From NCBI GenBank assembly GCA_902595515.1, contig CACJQK010000001.1, positions 124,001-188,000 on the forward strand: a stretch of DNA of 64,000 nucleotides. The letters run 5' to 3'. Origin of the DNA: an uncultured SAR116 cluster alpha proteobacterium. GTDB lineage: Bacteria > Pseudomonadota > Alphaproteobacteria > Puniceispirillales > Marisalimonadaceae. This document shows positions 8,432 to 15,907 of the stretch, piece after piece (position 1 is the first letter of the stretch; every line of letters begins with the position of its first letter). The notes below the pieces were generated by a model. The model saw only the letters and a list, made by a program, of their open reading frames with translations. It made no database searches and had not been told where the DNA came from. Both the position numbers and the translations under genes were made by a program.

Positions 8432-8665
8432 ATGTTCAAGTTGAATAGTTTTTGTAAAGAATGTTTTGATCCACATAAAATAATTTGGAGCTGTAAAAAA
8501 CACTATTCTGAAAAAATTTGGATCTACCTTTGTGGGAATTGCATAAGATATTTTAAAAATATAAATGGCAAAAATTTTAGATCTCAATTCCAAAACATAA
8601 AATCTCTTATTAAGTGTCGAGTTTTGTTAAAAAAATTAGAACTTCCATTTTATGAATTAAAATAA
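8432..8665 (+). CDS. Small five-cysteine protein, hypothetical (paralogue of 8991-9200)
   Basis: A 77-residue protein of unknown function. Its N-terminal half holds cysteines at 8, 11, 21, 34 and 37 with the spacing C-x2-C-x9-C-x12-C-x2-C, which suggests a zinc-ribbon-like or other metal-binding fold. The remainder is basic (KNINGKNFRSQ and so on). The protein encoded at 8991-9200 has exactly the same cysteine spacing, so the two are probably paralogues. It lies 3 bases after a tiny hydrophobic frame and 8 bases before a membrane protein gene. No signal peptide is visible, so a cytoplasmic location is likely. Confidence 0.6.
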   Translation: MFKLNSFCKECFDPHKIIWSCKKHYSEKIWIYLCGNCIRYFKNINGKNFRSQFQNIKSLIKCRVLLKKLELPFYELK

Positions 8666-8673
8666 CAAATAAT

Positions 8674-8958
8674 ATGGAACATATAATTTTTAAAATATTT
8701 ATATTTTGTATGTTTATAATTTTGGGCGTATTAATTTTCGGTTTGTTAAAATGGATTTTTGAAAAAATGAAATTATGCTACAAACACATTGATCTGAAAA
8801 TTAAAATATTAATTATATTACCAATAAGTGCTCTAATAATAATCCCTTGGTTGCTTATTCAAACATTGATTTTAATTGGTTATACAGAATTAATAATAGC
8901 AATTATGATAGGTTCTGTAGGATCTCACTATATTTTTGAAAATGAAGAAAAAAATTAA
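8674..8958 (+). CDS. Hypothetical small membrane protein
   Basis: A 94-residue protein, not recognised. It has a hydrophobic N-terminal segment (about residues 5-28), a short basic stretch FEKMKLCYKHIDLKIK, and two closely spaced hydrophobic segments (about residues 47-64 and 65-86), ending in an acidic NEEKN tail. It lies between the two cysteine-rich paralogues on the same strand with short gaps, so the three may be an operon. Confidence 0.5.
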   Translation: MEHIIFKIFIFCMFIILGVLIFGLLKWIFEKMKLCYKHIDLKIKILIILPISALIIIPWLLIQTLILIGYTELIIAIMIGSVGSHYIFENEEKN

Positions 8959-8990
8959 ATTTAAAGCAAACAATTATATATTATGAAGTA

Positions 8991-9200
8991 ATGAAAAATT
9001 TTTATTGTTCAAGATGTAATATTCCTTCTAAAAAGTTGTATAATTGTAAATACGAAAAAAATGACAGTGATTATTTTTTTCTATGTGCCAAATGCGCATT
9101 TGAGTGTAGCAAGATTTTTAGAAAAACTTTTAAATCAAAATCTGGAAAATTTGTTTCAATCGGTTTGTTAAAATCCAGAAAAGAAAGAAGTATTTTTTAA
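8991..9200 (+). CDS. Small cysteine-rich protein, hypothetical (paralogue of 8432-8665)
   Basis: A 69-residue basic protein with cysteines at 6, 9, 19, 32 and 35, giving C-x2-C-x9-C-x12-C-x2-C, identical in spacing to the protein at 8432-8665; an extra cysteine is at 39. The surrounding residues also match (P-x-K near the second pair, CK after the third cysteine, an aromatic-aliphatic pair before the fourth). A zinc-binding role is an inference from the cysteine pairs. No named family was recognised. Confidence 0.6.
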   Translation: MKNFYCSRCNIPSKKLYNCKYEKNDSDYFFLCAKCAFECSKIFRKTFKSKSGKFVSIGLLKSRKERSIF

Positions 9201-9263
9201 TCCTATTCAAAAAAATATTAAATAATCTTTACCTCTAATTTTAAATTTGTTTAAATTACCTGT

Positions 9264-9626
9264 ATGACAAAACCAATAAATATATACTCTAAATTCAATA
9301 AATTTGATGATTACTGGTCTCCAAAAGTAATATCTGAGATGAATAATTATCAATTTAAATTAGTTAAAATAAAAGGTGAATTTATTAAACATAATCATTC
9401 AGATACAGATGAAGTTTTTATAGTAATTAAAGGTAGTATGAAAATAGAATTTGACTCAGAAATCATAGAAATAAATGAAGGTGAAATGATAGTAGTACCT
9501 AAAGGGGTAGATCATAAGCCAACCTCAGAAGAAGAATGTCAAATCATGTTAGTAGAACCTAAAGGTATATTAAATACCGGCAATGTAAAAGGAGATTTAA
9601 CAGCTCCTAATGATGAGTGGATTTAA
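9264..9626 (+). CDS. Cupin-domain protein
   Basis: A small single-domain cupin of 120 residues. Cupin motif 1 is visible as KHNHSDTDEVFIVIKGSMKI (about residues 42-61), containing the H-x-H and E metal ligands. Motif 2 is around GEMIVVPKGVDHKP (about residues 72-85), with its histidine. Such proteins can be metal-dependent isomerases, dioxygenases or sensors; the substrate cannot be told. It is followed after 3 bases by the MORN-repeat gene, so they may be cotranscribed. Confidence 0.82.
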   Translation: MTKPINIYSKFNKFDDYWSPKVISEMNNYQFKLVKIKGEFIKHNHSDTDEVFIVIKGSMKIEFDSEIIEINEGEMIVVPKGVDHKPTSEEECQIMLVEPKGILNTGNVKGDLTAPNDEWI

Positions 9627-9629
9627 ATA

Positions 9630-10211
9630 GTGATTTCAGTTTATATAAAATTCATTTGGATGATTGTTTTTACATTTCTAATCTTTTTTATAGTTCGTTC
9701 TGTTCATAGTGAAACCATGGATGATTTAATTTGGGAAAAAGGAATTTATTATAAAAAAAATACGAATATTCCTTTCAGTGGAGAGATAAATGGAAACATT
9801 AAAGGTCAGATCCAAGATGGAATGAAAGAAGGTACATGGGTAAGATATTACAGTAATGGACAATTATTTTCTGTATCAAATTATAAAACTGGTAGAAAAA
9901 ATGGTGCCTGGATTACTTTCAACAATAGAGGTCATTTAATAGAAAAGGGTCAATACAAAAATGATCTTGAAGATGGTCACTGGATACGTCTATTTGAAAA
10001 TGGTGAAATATGCTACAAAGGTAAGTTTGAGAATGGGAAAAAATCAGGATCTTGGGTTGCTTTCTATTATAATGGACAATTGAAATATCAAGGGAATTAT
10101 AAAAACGGGACCAAGGATGGTTATTGGGAGTATTTTTCTCCATCTGGTTATTTATATGAAGATTATTCTGGTTATTTCAAAAACAATAAAAAAGTTAGCA
10201 GTAAAATTTGA
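9630..10211 (+). CDS. MORN-repeat protein (YwqK-like), exported or membrane-anchored
   Basis: A 193-residue protein with an N-terminal hydrophobic segment (about residues 5-24, IKFIWMIVFTFLIFF) followed by at least five tandem MORN-type repeats of about 23 residues, each with a pattern like G-x-W-x-x-(F/Y)-x-x-N-G-x-(L/I). Repeats are seen around GTWVRYYSNGQL, GAWITFNNRGHL, GHWIRLFENGEI, GSWVAFYYNGQL and GYWEYFSPSGYL. The start is GTG at 9630, or ATG ten codons later. The repeats probably lie outside the cytoplasm. The family is sometimes labelled antitoxin YwqK, but no toxin gene is adjacent. Confidence 0.8.
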   Translation: MISVYIKFIWMIVFTFLIFFIVRSVHSETMDDLIWEKGIYYKKNTNIPFSGEINGNIKGQIQDGMKEGTWVRYYSNGQLFSVSNYKTGRKNGAWITFNNRGHLIEKGQYKNDLEDGHWIRLFENGEICYKGKFENGKKSGSWVAFYYNGQLKYQGNYKNGTKDGYWEYFSPSGYLYEDYSGYFKNNKKVSSKI

Positions 10212-10232
10212 AAAAAAATTACTAACTTAATT

Positions 10233-10478
10233 TTAGCCTACAAATCCTCTTAACATTGAAATAAACGGAATTATTTTAGAAACAAAATTTTGAAATAGAG
10301 CAATAGGATTAATCCCAAATCTTGGCAAAATTAAAAATATTATTACTACAATCAAAAATGTTAATATTATTGGAAGGATGAACTTAGTACTTCGATGCTC
10401 TCTTTCGGACATAAATGAATTAAATAAAAAGTAAGCAATCGAAAAAATGATAACTAAAAAAATTATAAGTTTTAACAT
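10233..10478 (-). CDS. Hypothetical membrane protein, 81 residues
   Basis: Not recognised. Two hydrophobic segments (about residues 2-19 and 34-53) are separated by a charged loop SEREHRSTKF, and a weaker hydrophobic region is at the C-terminus. The predicted topology is a two- or three-span inner-membrane protein. It ends 21 bases from the convergent MORN-repeat gene; a 48-codon membrane frame lies 18 bases upstream on the same strand. Confidence 0.5.
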   Translation of the reverse strand: MLKLIIFLVIIFSIAYFLFNSFMSEREHRSTKFILPIILTFLIVVIIFLILPRFGINPIALFQNFVSKIIPFISMLRGFVG

Positions 10479-10496
10479 TTATTAGGTTTTTGCTTT

Positions 10497-10643
10497 TTAC
10501 TGTAGGTTTGGTTTTTTTGAAAAATGTTTAGTAAATATTTTTCTTATGTTATCCTTAATTTTAGAGTAATTCCAAATACACACAAATGAAGCTAAAGCTA
10601 AAACAAAAGTAGAAAACAAACTTGTTGTTGAACCAATACACAT
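10497..10643 (-). CDS. Possible 48-residue membrane protein
   Basis: ATG at 10643, TAA at 10497-10499. The product starts MCIGSTTSLFSTFVLALASF, has one hydrophobic segment (about residues 8-24) and a basic C-terminal tail (KIKDNIRKIFTKHFSKK), a topology typical of small single-span proteins with a positive-inside tail. It could be the first gene of a two-gene unit with 10233-10478. No family is recognised. Confidence 0.4.
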   Translation of the reverse strand: MCIGSTTSLFSTFVLALASFVCIWNYSKIKDNIRKIFTKHFSKKPNLQ

Positions 10644-10725
10644 AAAGTATAATTTAATTTAAGAATAAATGTTTTTCAAGTTGTATTTAAATAATTAAAC
10701 ATTTTTAATTTAATATTTTTTATAA

Positions 10726-11268
10726 TTAATAAATATCTGTAAGTGATGAATTATTATTTTTTGGATTATTTACATTCACAGAAACACGATAAAAATTTAT
10801 ATTATTGTTTGCATTACTATTAAATATATCTTTTCCTAAAAGAAATGACCTAACTTCAGACTCTTCTAACAAGACAGGTTGTCTGTGATGTATATGATTT
10901 ATTTGATCTACGGAATTTCTTGTCAATATTAAACAACCAATTTCATTATATAGACCAGCAAAATAATTAGTTTGAGAAAAGTGATAATAAGGTATTTTTT
11001 TATTATCTTTTCTTTGCCACTCATACCAACCATTGTTAAAAATTATACATCTCTTTGCATTTTTAAATGATGGCTTTTCATTCATAGTTTCAGAACGACA
11101 ATTAATTAGGTTCATATCTTGTTTCCATAATGGAGAGTATGACCATTTCATTAACAGCGATTTTTCTTTAGTTTTTACTGGTACTAATTGTGACGGACAT
11201 ACATTATACGATACTTCATATTCTAAATTGAATGCATTTTTTGACGAAACAACAAATCTTCCACACAT
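10726..11268 (-). CDS. SRAP-domain protein (HMCES/YedK type), abasic-site DNA shield
   Basis: SRAP proteins form a covalent thiazolidine crosslink between their Cys2 and abasic sites in single-stranded DNA, protecting replication forks. I choose the ATG at 11268 rather than the longer frame because it yields MCGRF, placing the catalytic cysteine at position 2, exposed once Met is removed. Other family residues are visible: the Asn in INCRSETM, the Glu in NGWYEW, and the His in HIHHRQPVLL. At 180 residues it is slightly shorter than usual. It appears intact and stands alone between promoter-sized gaps. Confidence 0.9.
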   Translation of the reverse strand: MCGRFVVSSKNAFNLEYEVSYNVCPSQLVPVKTKEKSLLMKWSYSPLWKQDMNLINCRSETMNEKPSFKNAKRCIIFNNGWYEWQRKDNKKIPYYHFSQTNYFAGLYNEIGCLILTRNSVDQINHIHHRQPVLLEESEVRSFLLGKDIFNSNANNNINFYRVSVNVNNPKNNNSSLTDIY

Positions 11269-11376
11269 CTGAATAGAATAACTTATTCTATTCAAAACTA
11301 GTAAACAAAAAAAAATTAATTAATAATTATATTAAATATTTTAAAATTAATGTTTATGTTGTTCTAGGTTTAACCT

Positions 11377-11754
11377 TTGCTTGCTGATATTATTTTAATT
11401 TTACATTTTCTTGTTGTAATTTTTATTACAGTTGGTTTTTTATTGATACCTATTGGTTATTATTATGATTGGAGTTGGATAAAAAACTTTAAATTAAGAT
11501 TATTTCATTTTGGTCTAATGTTTTTAGTGACATTCGAAACTCTTGTTGGCATAACTTGTCCATTAACCTCTATTGAAAATTATCTTCGAGGAATAAATAA
11601 TAGTAAATCTTTTATTTCTTTTTGGATTGGAAAGATTATTTACTGGGACTTTCCAACTAGTTTTTTTATGTTTTTATATTTTGTATTTTTAGGATGGACA
11701 TTATTGATGTGGAAGATTTATCCTCCAAAGTTTAAGGATAGTTATTTAAAATAA
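11377..11754 (+). CDS. DUF2784-family membrane protein
   Basis: A 125-residue protein of unknown function with about four membrane segments. The DUF2784 pattern is visible: LADIILILHFLVVIFITVG at the N-terminus (with the conserved His), RLFHFG in the middle, and the CPLTSIENYLR motif (about residues 61-71). The start is TTG at 11377; no in-frame ATG precedes the conserved N-terminus. Confidence 0.78.
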   Translation: MLADIILILHFLVVIFITVGFLLIPIGYYYDWSWIKNFKLRLFHFGLMFLVTFETLVGITCPLTSIENYLRGINNSKSFISFWIGKIIYWDFPTSFFMFLYFVFLGWTLLMWKIYPPKFKDSYLK

Positions 11755-11801
11755 TTTATAATAAATATTGGATTAAAAACTTTAAAAAATAAGAGATTAA
11801 T

Positions 11802-11975
11802 ATGGATTTTAAATATGCTCAAAGTTGGTTACTTGGAATTGTTTGCTTTGTATATGGAATTTATAGAGTTATAGGTGGATCAGATGAAACTTTTAATTGG
11901 GTAGACGCTGCAGCTATTTTTGGATTTTGCTATTCAATTTATGTTACCCAACTAAAAAAATCTGAAGATGATTAA
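11802..11975 (+). CDS. Small two-span membrane protein (related to 14729-14911)
   Basis: A 57-residue frame, ATG at 11802, TAA at 11973-11975. There are two hydrophobic segments, around WLLGIVCFVYGIYR and AAAIFGFCYSIYV, and an acidic tail KKSEDD. The layout and key residues (W-x9-G-I-x-R, then GFC-(Y/F)-x-x-Y-(V/L)-T) match the 60-residue protein at 14729-14911, which supports both as real genes of one small family. Function unknown. Confidence 0.55.
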   Translation: MDFKYAQSWLLGIVCFVYGIYRVIGGSDETFNWVDAAAIFGFCYSIYVTQLKKSEDD

Positions 11976-12042
11976 ATAAATATAGTATAACGTATATTTA
12001 TACATAATATGCATATATATGTATAAAAATTAATTTATTAAA

Positions 12043-12237
12043 TTAATTTTTTTTCAATAAGCTTTTAATGCTATTTAAAAGTTGTTGATTATCGTCTTTA
12101 TACTTAAATTTTATTAATGCAATTTTATCATCAATGTTATTAGTTTTTTCCAGATAATAATTAAAGAAATCACTTTTCTTGGATTTTAGTTTTGCTTCAG
12201 CTTTAAATTTATTAAGCTTATCATTTTCTTTATTCAT
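12043..12237 (-). CDS. Hypothetical small charged protein
   Basis: A 64-residue lysine-rich protein with no cysteine and no hydrophobic segment, predicted to be mostly helical (NKFKAEAKLKSKKSDFFNYY and similar). No family is recognised. It stands alone between AT-rich gaps. It might be a nucleic-acid-binding mini-protein or a chance frame; the ATG and its isolation make a real gene moderately likely. Confidence 0.4.
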   Translation of the reverse strand: MNKENDKLNKFKAEAKLKSKKSDFFNYYLEKTNNIDDKIALIKFKYKDDNQQLLNSIKSLLKKN

Positions 12238-12333
12238 AAATTATCGTACCATATGTCAGTTCTTAAAATAAATTAAAACTTGAAAATTTTATTACTCTTT
12301 ACGTTAAGCTATTAATCAGTTTAAGATTTACAT

Positions 12334-12666
12334 ATGATAAAAGATAAATTTTGCTTTGTATATGTAACAGTTGAAAATTTTGAGCAAGCAGAGCTAATTG
12401 CCGAACTTGCAATTAAAGACAAATTAGTTGCATGCGCAAATATTTTCCCAGAGTCTCATTCCATGTTTGAATGGAAAGGAGAAGTTAAATTGGAAAAAGA
12501 AACAGTTTTACTTTTAAAAACATTAGATAATAAATATGATTTACTTGAAAAGTTAATAATTAAAAATCACGTATACGAAACACCATGTATACTAAAGATA
12601 AATGTTTCTAATGGGCATAAAGATTTTTTAAGATGGGTTGAAACGTCTGTAAATCTATCTGATTAA
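12334..12666 (+). CDS. cutA: CutA1-family divalent-ion tolerance protein
   Basis: CutA is a small trimeric ferredoxin-like-fold protein historically linked to copper tolerance; its true role is unsettled. The 110-residue protein shows FVYVTVENFEQAELIAE at the N-terminus, then the signature LVACANIFPESHSMFEWKGE (about residues 31-50) and, near the C-terminus, YETPCILKINVSNGHKDFLRW. Length and motif order are typical. The DUF4174 gene starts 1 base after its stop codon. Confidence 0.93.
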   Translation: MIKDKFCFVYVTVENFEQAELIAELAIKDKLVACANIFPESHSMFEWKGEVKLEKETVLLLKTLDNKYDLLEKLIIKNHVYETPCILKINVSNGHKDFLRWVETSVNLSD

Positions 12667-12667
12667 A

Positions 12668-13105
12668 ATGTATAAATTATATATGAAAAAAATATCTACT
12701 TCTTTAATGATTTCGTTTATCTCTATTTCAATGAGTTATGCTGCTGAAAAAATAATCTTGGAAGACTATATCAATTCTTTTGCATGGGAAAAAAGGATAG
12801 TCCTTTTTATTTCAAAATCAAAATACGTTTATTTCATAAATGAAACCGATAATTTTTTTAAAAAAAACAGTTGTGAGAATGATAATAGAAATTTAAAGTA
12901 TATTCGAATAGTAGGTGATGAAATAAAAAAATATAATATTTCAGAAAAATTTAAAAACAAATATGGAATGTGGTTGATTGGTTATGACGGTCAAATAAAA
13001 TCATATTCATCAGATATTTCATTATTAAAAAAAATTTATAATATTGTAGACAAAATGACTATAAGGAAAAAAGAATTATTAAAACAAAAAGTTAAATGTG
13101 ACTAA
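12668..13105 (+). CDS. DUF4174-domain exported protein
   Basis: A 145-residue protein with a signal peptide (hydrophobic core SLMISFISISM, probable cleavage after SYAA). The DUF4174 pattern follows: an early SFAWEKRIVLFIS strand, then MWLIGYDGQIKSYS, a thioredoxin-like strand, and the family-typical end VDKMTIRKKEL. DUF4174 proteins are small periplasmic proteins of unknown role with a thioredoxin-like fold. It is cotranscribed with cutA by spacing. Confidence 0.7.
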   Translation: MYKLYMKKISTSLMISFISISMSYAAEKIILEDYINSFAWEKRIVLFISKSKYVYFINETDNFFKKNSCENDNRNLKYIRIVGDEIKKYNISEKFKNKYGMWLIGYDGQIKSYSSDISLLKKIYNIVDKMTIRKKELLKQKVKCD

Positions 13106-13193
13106 TAAATTTTGGTTGATAGTTGAATAAAATAAAAAAATTACCAAATATTTACTCTATAAGGAAATTAAAACATCTGTCATACTCAACAAA

Positions 13194-13871
13194 ATGATAT
13201 TTTATATAACATTATTACTAATACTATCAATTGCTCCAATGATATGGCTAAATTACGTATTTACTAAAAATGATAAAGTTCTAGTAAATATGCCTTTTAC
13301 TGGATTAGAGTTTGGCAAAATTATTCTTAATGAGCTTGGCTTAAATGATGTTAAAATTGAAAAATCTCTAAGTATAGATCATTATGATCTTAATGAAAAA
13401 AAAGTAAAAGTTTCAGAAAATCGTCTTTCTCGAAAAAGTCTTACTGCAATATCAATTGTCTGCCACGAAATTGGCCATGCAATGCAACATCATGAAAAAT
13501 ATAAACCACTTGAACAGAGGACAAGCCTTGTTAAGAATACAGCATGGATCTCACAGTTAGGTAGCGGGTTATTAGTAATGGGTATACCGACAATCTTTGC
13601 AACTGGTTCTTATTCATTAATAAAAGTTTGTCTAATATTAGTATTATTATCACTTATAATAGGTGTAATAATTCATTTAATAACTTTAGAAGTTGAATTA
13701 GATGCTAGTTTTAATAAAGCTTTGCCTATAATTAAAAGTAAAGTTCCAGAAGAGTATCACGATGCTTGTCAATCTATTCTAAAAGCTGCTGCTTTTACCT
13801 ATGTTATTGGAGTTATAAGAAACTTTGTGTCTCTAAGATTTATTTGGTTATTACTTTCAAGAATTAGATAA
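13194..13871 (+). CDS. Membrane zinc metallopeptidase (Zn_peptidase_2 family)
   Basis: A 225-residue membrane protein with an N-terminal span, the zinc-binding motif CHEIGHAMQHHEKY (about residues 91-104) and two or three further hydrophobic segments, as in the PF04298 family. The HExxH catalytic core is intact. An acidic residue after the next span (LEVELDASF, about residues 163-171) is a likely third zinc ligand by family comparison. It is followed after 2 bases by a 64-residue gene. The substrate is unknown. Confidence 0.85.
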   Translation: MIFYITLLLILSIAPMIWLNYVFTKNDKVLVNMPFTGLEFGKIILNELGLNDVKIEKSLSIDHYDLNEKKVKVSENRLSRKSLTAISIVCHEIGHAMQHHEKYKPLEQRTSLVKNTAWISQLGSGLLVMGIPTIFATGSYSLIKVCLILVLLSLIIGVIIHLITLEVELDASFNKALPIIKSKVPEEYHDACQSILKAAAFTYVIGVIRNFVSLRFIWLLLSRIR

Positions 13872-13873
13872 TT

Positions 13874-14068
13874 ATGACTAATAAAAAACAAAAATATATT
13901 ATTACGCTTTTAGTAGATAATAGAGAATGGAACAGCCAACCTATAGAGGGAGAATTGGGTAACCTTCAGAGTATAATTGATGAAGCATTAGAACAACACA
14001 GAATTTCTAGATTTTTCACGATTAGACCAAAGCACGTAGAATTTAAAAGAGCAACCTTACTAAAATAA
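13874..14068 (+). CDS. Hypothetical protein, 64 residues
   Basis: Not recognised. A soluble protein with a regular pattern of beta-strand (YIITLLVDN) and helix (LQSIIDEALEQHRISRF). It starts 2 bases after the metallopeptidase stop codon, so the two are almost certainly cotranscribed, which is the main reason for calling it a gene. Confidence 0.5.
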   Translation: MTNKKQKYIITLLVDNREWNSQPIEGELGNLQSIIDEALEQHRISRFFTIRPKHVEFKRATLLK

Positions 14069-14079
14069 ATATATTAGAT

Positions 14080-14622
14080 TTAATCTATAAAATTAATTTC
14101 TTTAATATATATATCTGCTGAATGATCTCTCCCAAATGCAACAACTCCTACAGATGTAATATTTTCAGGATTGATTTTTTTAGATAAGAGAACACTAGAC
14201 CTTTTAAATTCATTAATTGGTAGTTTAAATATTTTGAAATCATTAACAACTTTAAAACTAATTTGATAATATTGCCACGGTAGTAAAGTTCCAGATGTTC
14301 TCAAGTGAATAAAATAATTTTGATTATTACCTTTTGCAGTTATTTCAATAAATTTTGCGCCCTTTAAACTTGCTTTTTTAAGTTTTCTTCTAATCTGAAT
14401 GAAACCTCCCTTATTTTCCGTGGAAACGTTTCCCGTTAAACGTGCATACAAATTATGGTTCTCATTAAAATATTCAACTTTACCCGAAGAAATACCACCC
14501 ATAACTTGATCAGAAATAAATTGCCACTTTTTTGGATTTTCAAAATTGTCTTTAAATATCGTATTACCTAATGCTTCTTGGATTAAAATAAAGAAAAGAA
14601 AAATAAATTTAAAATTATTCAT
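14080..14622 (-). CDS. CIA30-family protein (complex I intermediate-associated domain)
   Basis: A 180-residue protein with a short signal-peptide-like N-terminus (FKFIFLFFILIQEALG) and then a CIA30 beta-sandwich domain. The family marker DNFENPKKWQFISDQVMGGI (about residues 24-43) is present, as are GGFIQIRRKL and the C-terminal VAFGRDHSADIYIKEI. CIA30 was named from mitochondrial complex I assembly, but bacterial exported versions have unknown, possibly carbohydrate-related, roles. It is convergent with the 13874-14068 gene. Confidence 0.78.
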   Translation of the reverse strand: MNNFKFIFLFFILIQEALGNTIFKDNFENPKKWQFISDQVMGGISSGKVEYFNENHNLYARLTGNVSTENKGGFIQIRRKLKKASLKGAKFIEITAKGNNQNYFIHLRTSGTLLPWQYYQISFKVVNDFKIFKLPINEFKRSSVLLSKKINPENITSVGVVAFGRDHSADIYIKEINFID

Positions 14623-14728
14623 ACTAAATAAGAAAATTACGTTTTATAATGATAATTGACTTAATTTTATTTGTAATGAAAGTTTATCAATTTTTTGATT
14701 TAATAAAACTTAAATATATTGGAAGAAA

Positions 14729-14911
14729 ATGAAAAAACAAATTATTGGCTGGATTATTGTTGCATCTGCATTGATTTGGGGCATATTAAGATGGATAGAT
14801 TTAGTTGAACCCAATTTTGTAATAAATTTTTTTGCTATTGGTGGCTTCTGTTTTGGAGTTTACCTTACTAGAGATCCAAATGAAGAAGATAATGAATTCA
14901 AATCTAATTAG
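14729..14911 (+). CDS. Small two-span membrane protein (related to 11802-11975)
   Basis: A 60-residue protein starting MKKQIIGWIIVASALIWGIL, with a second span around FFAIGGFCFGVYL and an acidic tail (NEEDNE). GGAAG lies upstream of the ATG. It shares W-x9-G-I-x-R and GFC-(Y/F)-x-x-Y-(V/L)-T with the 11802-11975 product, so they are probably paralogues. Function unknown. Confidence 0.55.
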   Translation: MKKQIIGWIIVASALIWGILRWIDLVEPNFVINFFAIGGFCFGVYLTRDPNEEDNEFKSN

Positions 14912-14948
14912 CATTTAAATTTAAAGAAATTTTAAATTCGAGACCGAA

Positions 14949-15116
14949 ATGACCAAAAGAGATTATCCAAAAGAAATTAGCCAAGATGAGTGGCTAAAAA
15001 GACAAAATTATTTTCTTGAAGAACAAAACAGAAGATTAAAAAGTCAATTAGCTGAATCTAAGGAATATATAAACGTTCTTATTAACAAATTGAAGTTATA
15101 TCAATCAAAACAGTAA
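14949..15116 (+). CDS. Hypothetical small coiled-coil protein
   Basis: A 55-codon frame, ATG at 14949, TAA at 15114-15116. The product is highly charged and helical (DEWLKRQNYFLEEQNRRLKS and onward), with leucine spacing that suggests a short coiled coil. No family is recognised. It lies between two real-looking genes on the same strand with short gaps (37 and 13 bases), which supports it as a cistron. Confidence 0.5.
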   Translation: MTKRDYPKEISQDEWLKRQNYFLEEQNRRLKSQLAESKEYINVLINKLKLYQSKQ

Positions 15117-15129
15117 CCTGGAGACAAAA

Positions 15130-15510
15130 ATGACGCTAACGAGTATTCTGATATTATCTTTTTTATTAGTTCTAATCCAAATTACCATTCCTGTACTAAT
15201 AAGCCTGTTAACCAATAATGTAAAATTATCTTATTTATTCTCTTCCAGAGATAATGCAGCAAATACTTCAAAATATATAGATAGAGCTAATAGGTCATTA
15301 AAAAATTTATTTGAAACACTACCAATATTTATTGGATTAATGCTTTTATCAATTATTAATGATGTAGATAACTCTTTGCTAGCAATGATGTGGTTATTAG
15401 CAAGAATAATTTATGTTCCAGTATATATTGTTGGAATAAACTATGTAAGGACAGGTATTTGGGCCATTTCTCTTATATGTTTAATAATAATGAGTTTTAA
15501 CTTTTTATAA
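15130..15510 (+). CDS. MAPEG-family membrane protein
   Basis: A 126-residue four-span membrane protein of the MAPEG superfamily (membrane-associated proteins in eicosanoid and glutathione metabolism). The family pattern is visible: RANRSLKNLFETLPIFIGL (about residues 54-72), with the conserved N-x-x-E, then ARIIYVPVYIVGINYVRTGIW. The bacterial members are mostly uncharacterised. GGAG precedes the ATG. Confidence 0.82.
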   Translation: MTLTSILILSFLLVLIQITIPVLISLLTNNVKLSYLFSSRDNAANTSKYIDRANRSLKNLFETLPIFIGLMLLSIINDVDNSLLAMMWLLARIIYVPVYIVGINYVRTGIWAISLICLIIMSFNFL

Positions 15511-15514
15511 GAAT

Positions 15515-15811
15515 TTAAGAATTTGAGTCAACTATAACCTCACCGCTATAAACAACTTCTTTGGGGGATAAAGAATTTGGTATGGAATTGTGTTTTGATA
15601 AATAATACCTAATTTTCTTCAAATGTTTTTCATCGTCATATTTCCAGATACTCGTTACTTGGTTTTTAAGTGAGGTATTTTGTATCATTGTAAAATTTAC
15701 TTTAAGTTTTTCTTTAAGCGCATCTTCATAAATCCTTTGAGAAATAGCAATAAACATTTCAGCATGTTGTTCGTTTTGGAATGTTCTAACTGTTATTCTA
15801 ATTATAGACAT
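15515..15811 (-). CDS. Hypothetical protein, 98 residues
   Basis: Not recognised with confidence. The pattern of strand-helix-helix-strand (IIRITVRTF, then EMFIAISQRIYEDALKE, then strands) suggests a dimeric alpha-beta-barrel or ferredoxin-like fold, but this is only a fold guess. It is convergent with the MAPEG gene, 4 bases apart. Confidence 0.5.
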   Translation of the reverse strand: MSIIRITVRTFQNEQHAEMFIAISQRIYEDALKEKLKVNFTMIQNTSLKNQVTSIWKYDDEKHLKKIRYYLSKHNSIPNSLSPKEVVYSGEVIVDSNS

Positions 15812-15907
15812 AAAAATATTCTATAAACTGATTACAAGAAATTCAAATTTTTTATATGATACTACTGAGTTTAAAATTTTTTATGTAATAAAAGTATTGA
15901 GGTATAA

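Noticed and set aside
8366-8593. 75-codon frame on the minus strand
   Set aside because: The plus-strand frame at 8432-8665 has a conserved cysteine pattern shared with 8991-9200, so the minus frame is a shadow.
9919-10143. 74-codon frame on the minus strand
   Set aside because: It is antisense to the MORN repeats and reflects their periodicity.
9820-10150. Repeated DNA pattern suggesting a tandem repeat or CRISPR-like array
   Set aside because: The period comes from MORN protein repeats inside a coding frame; the units differ at the DNA level and there are no spacers.
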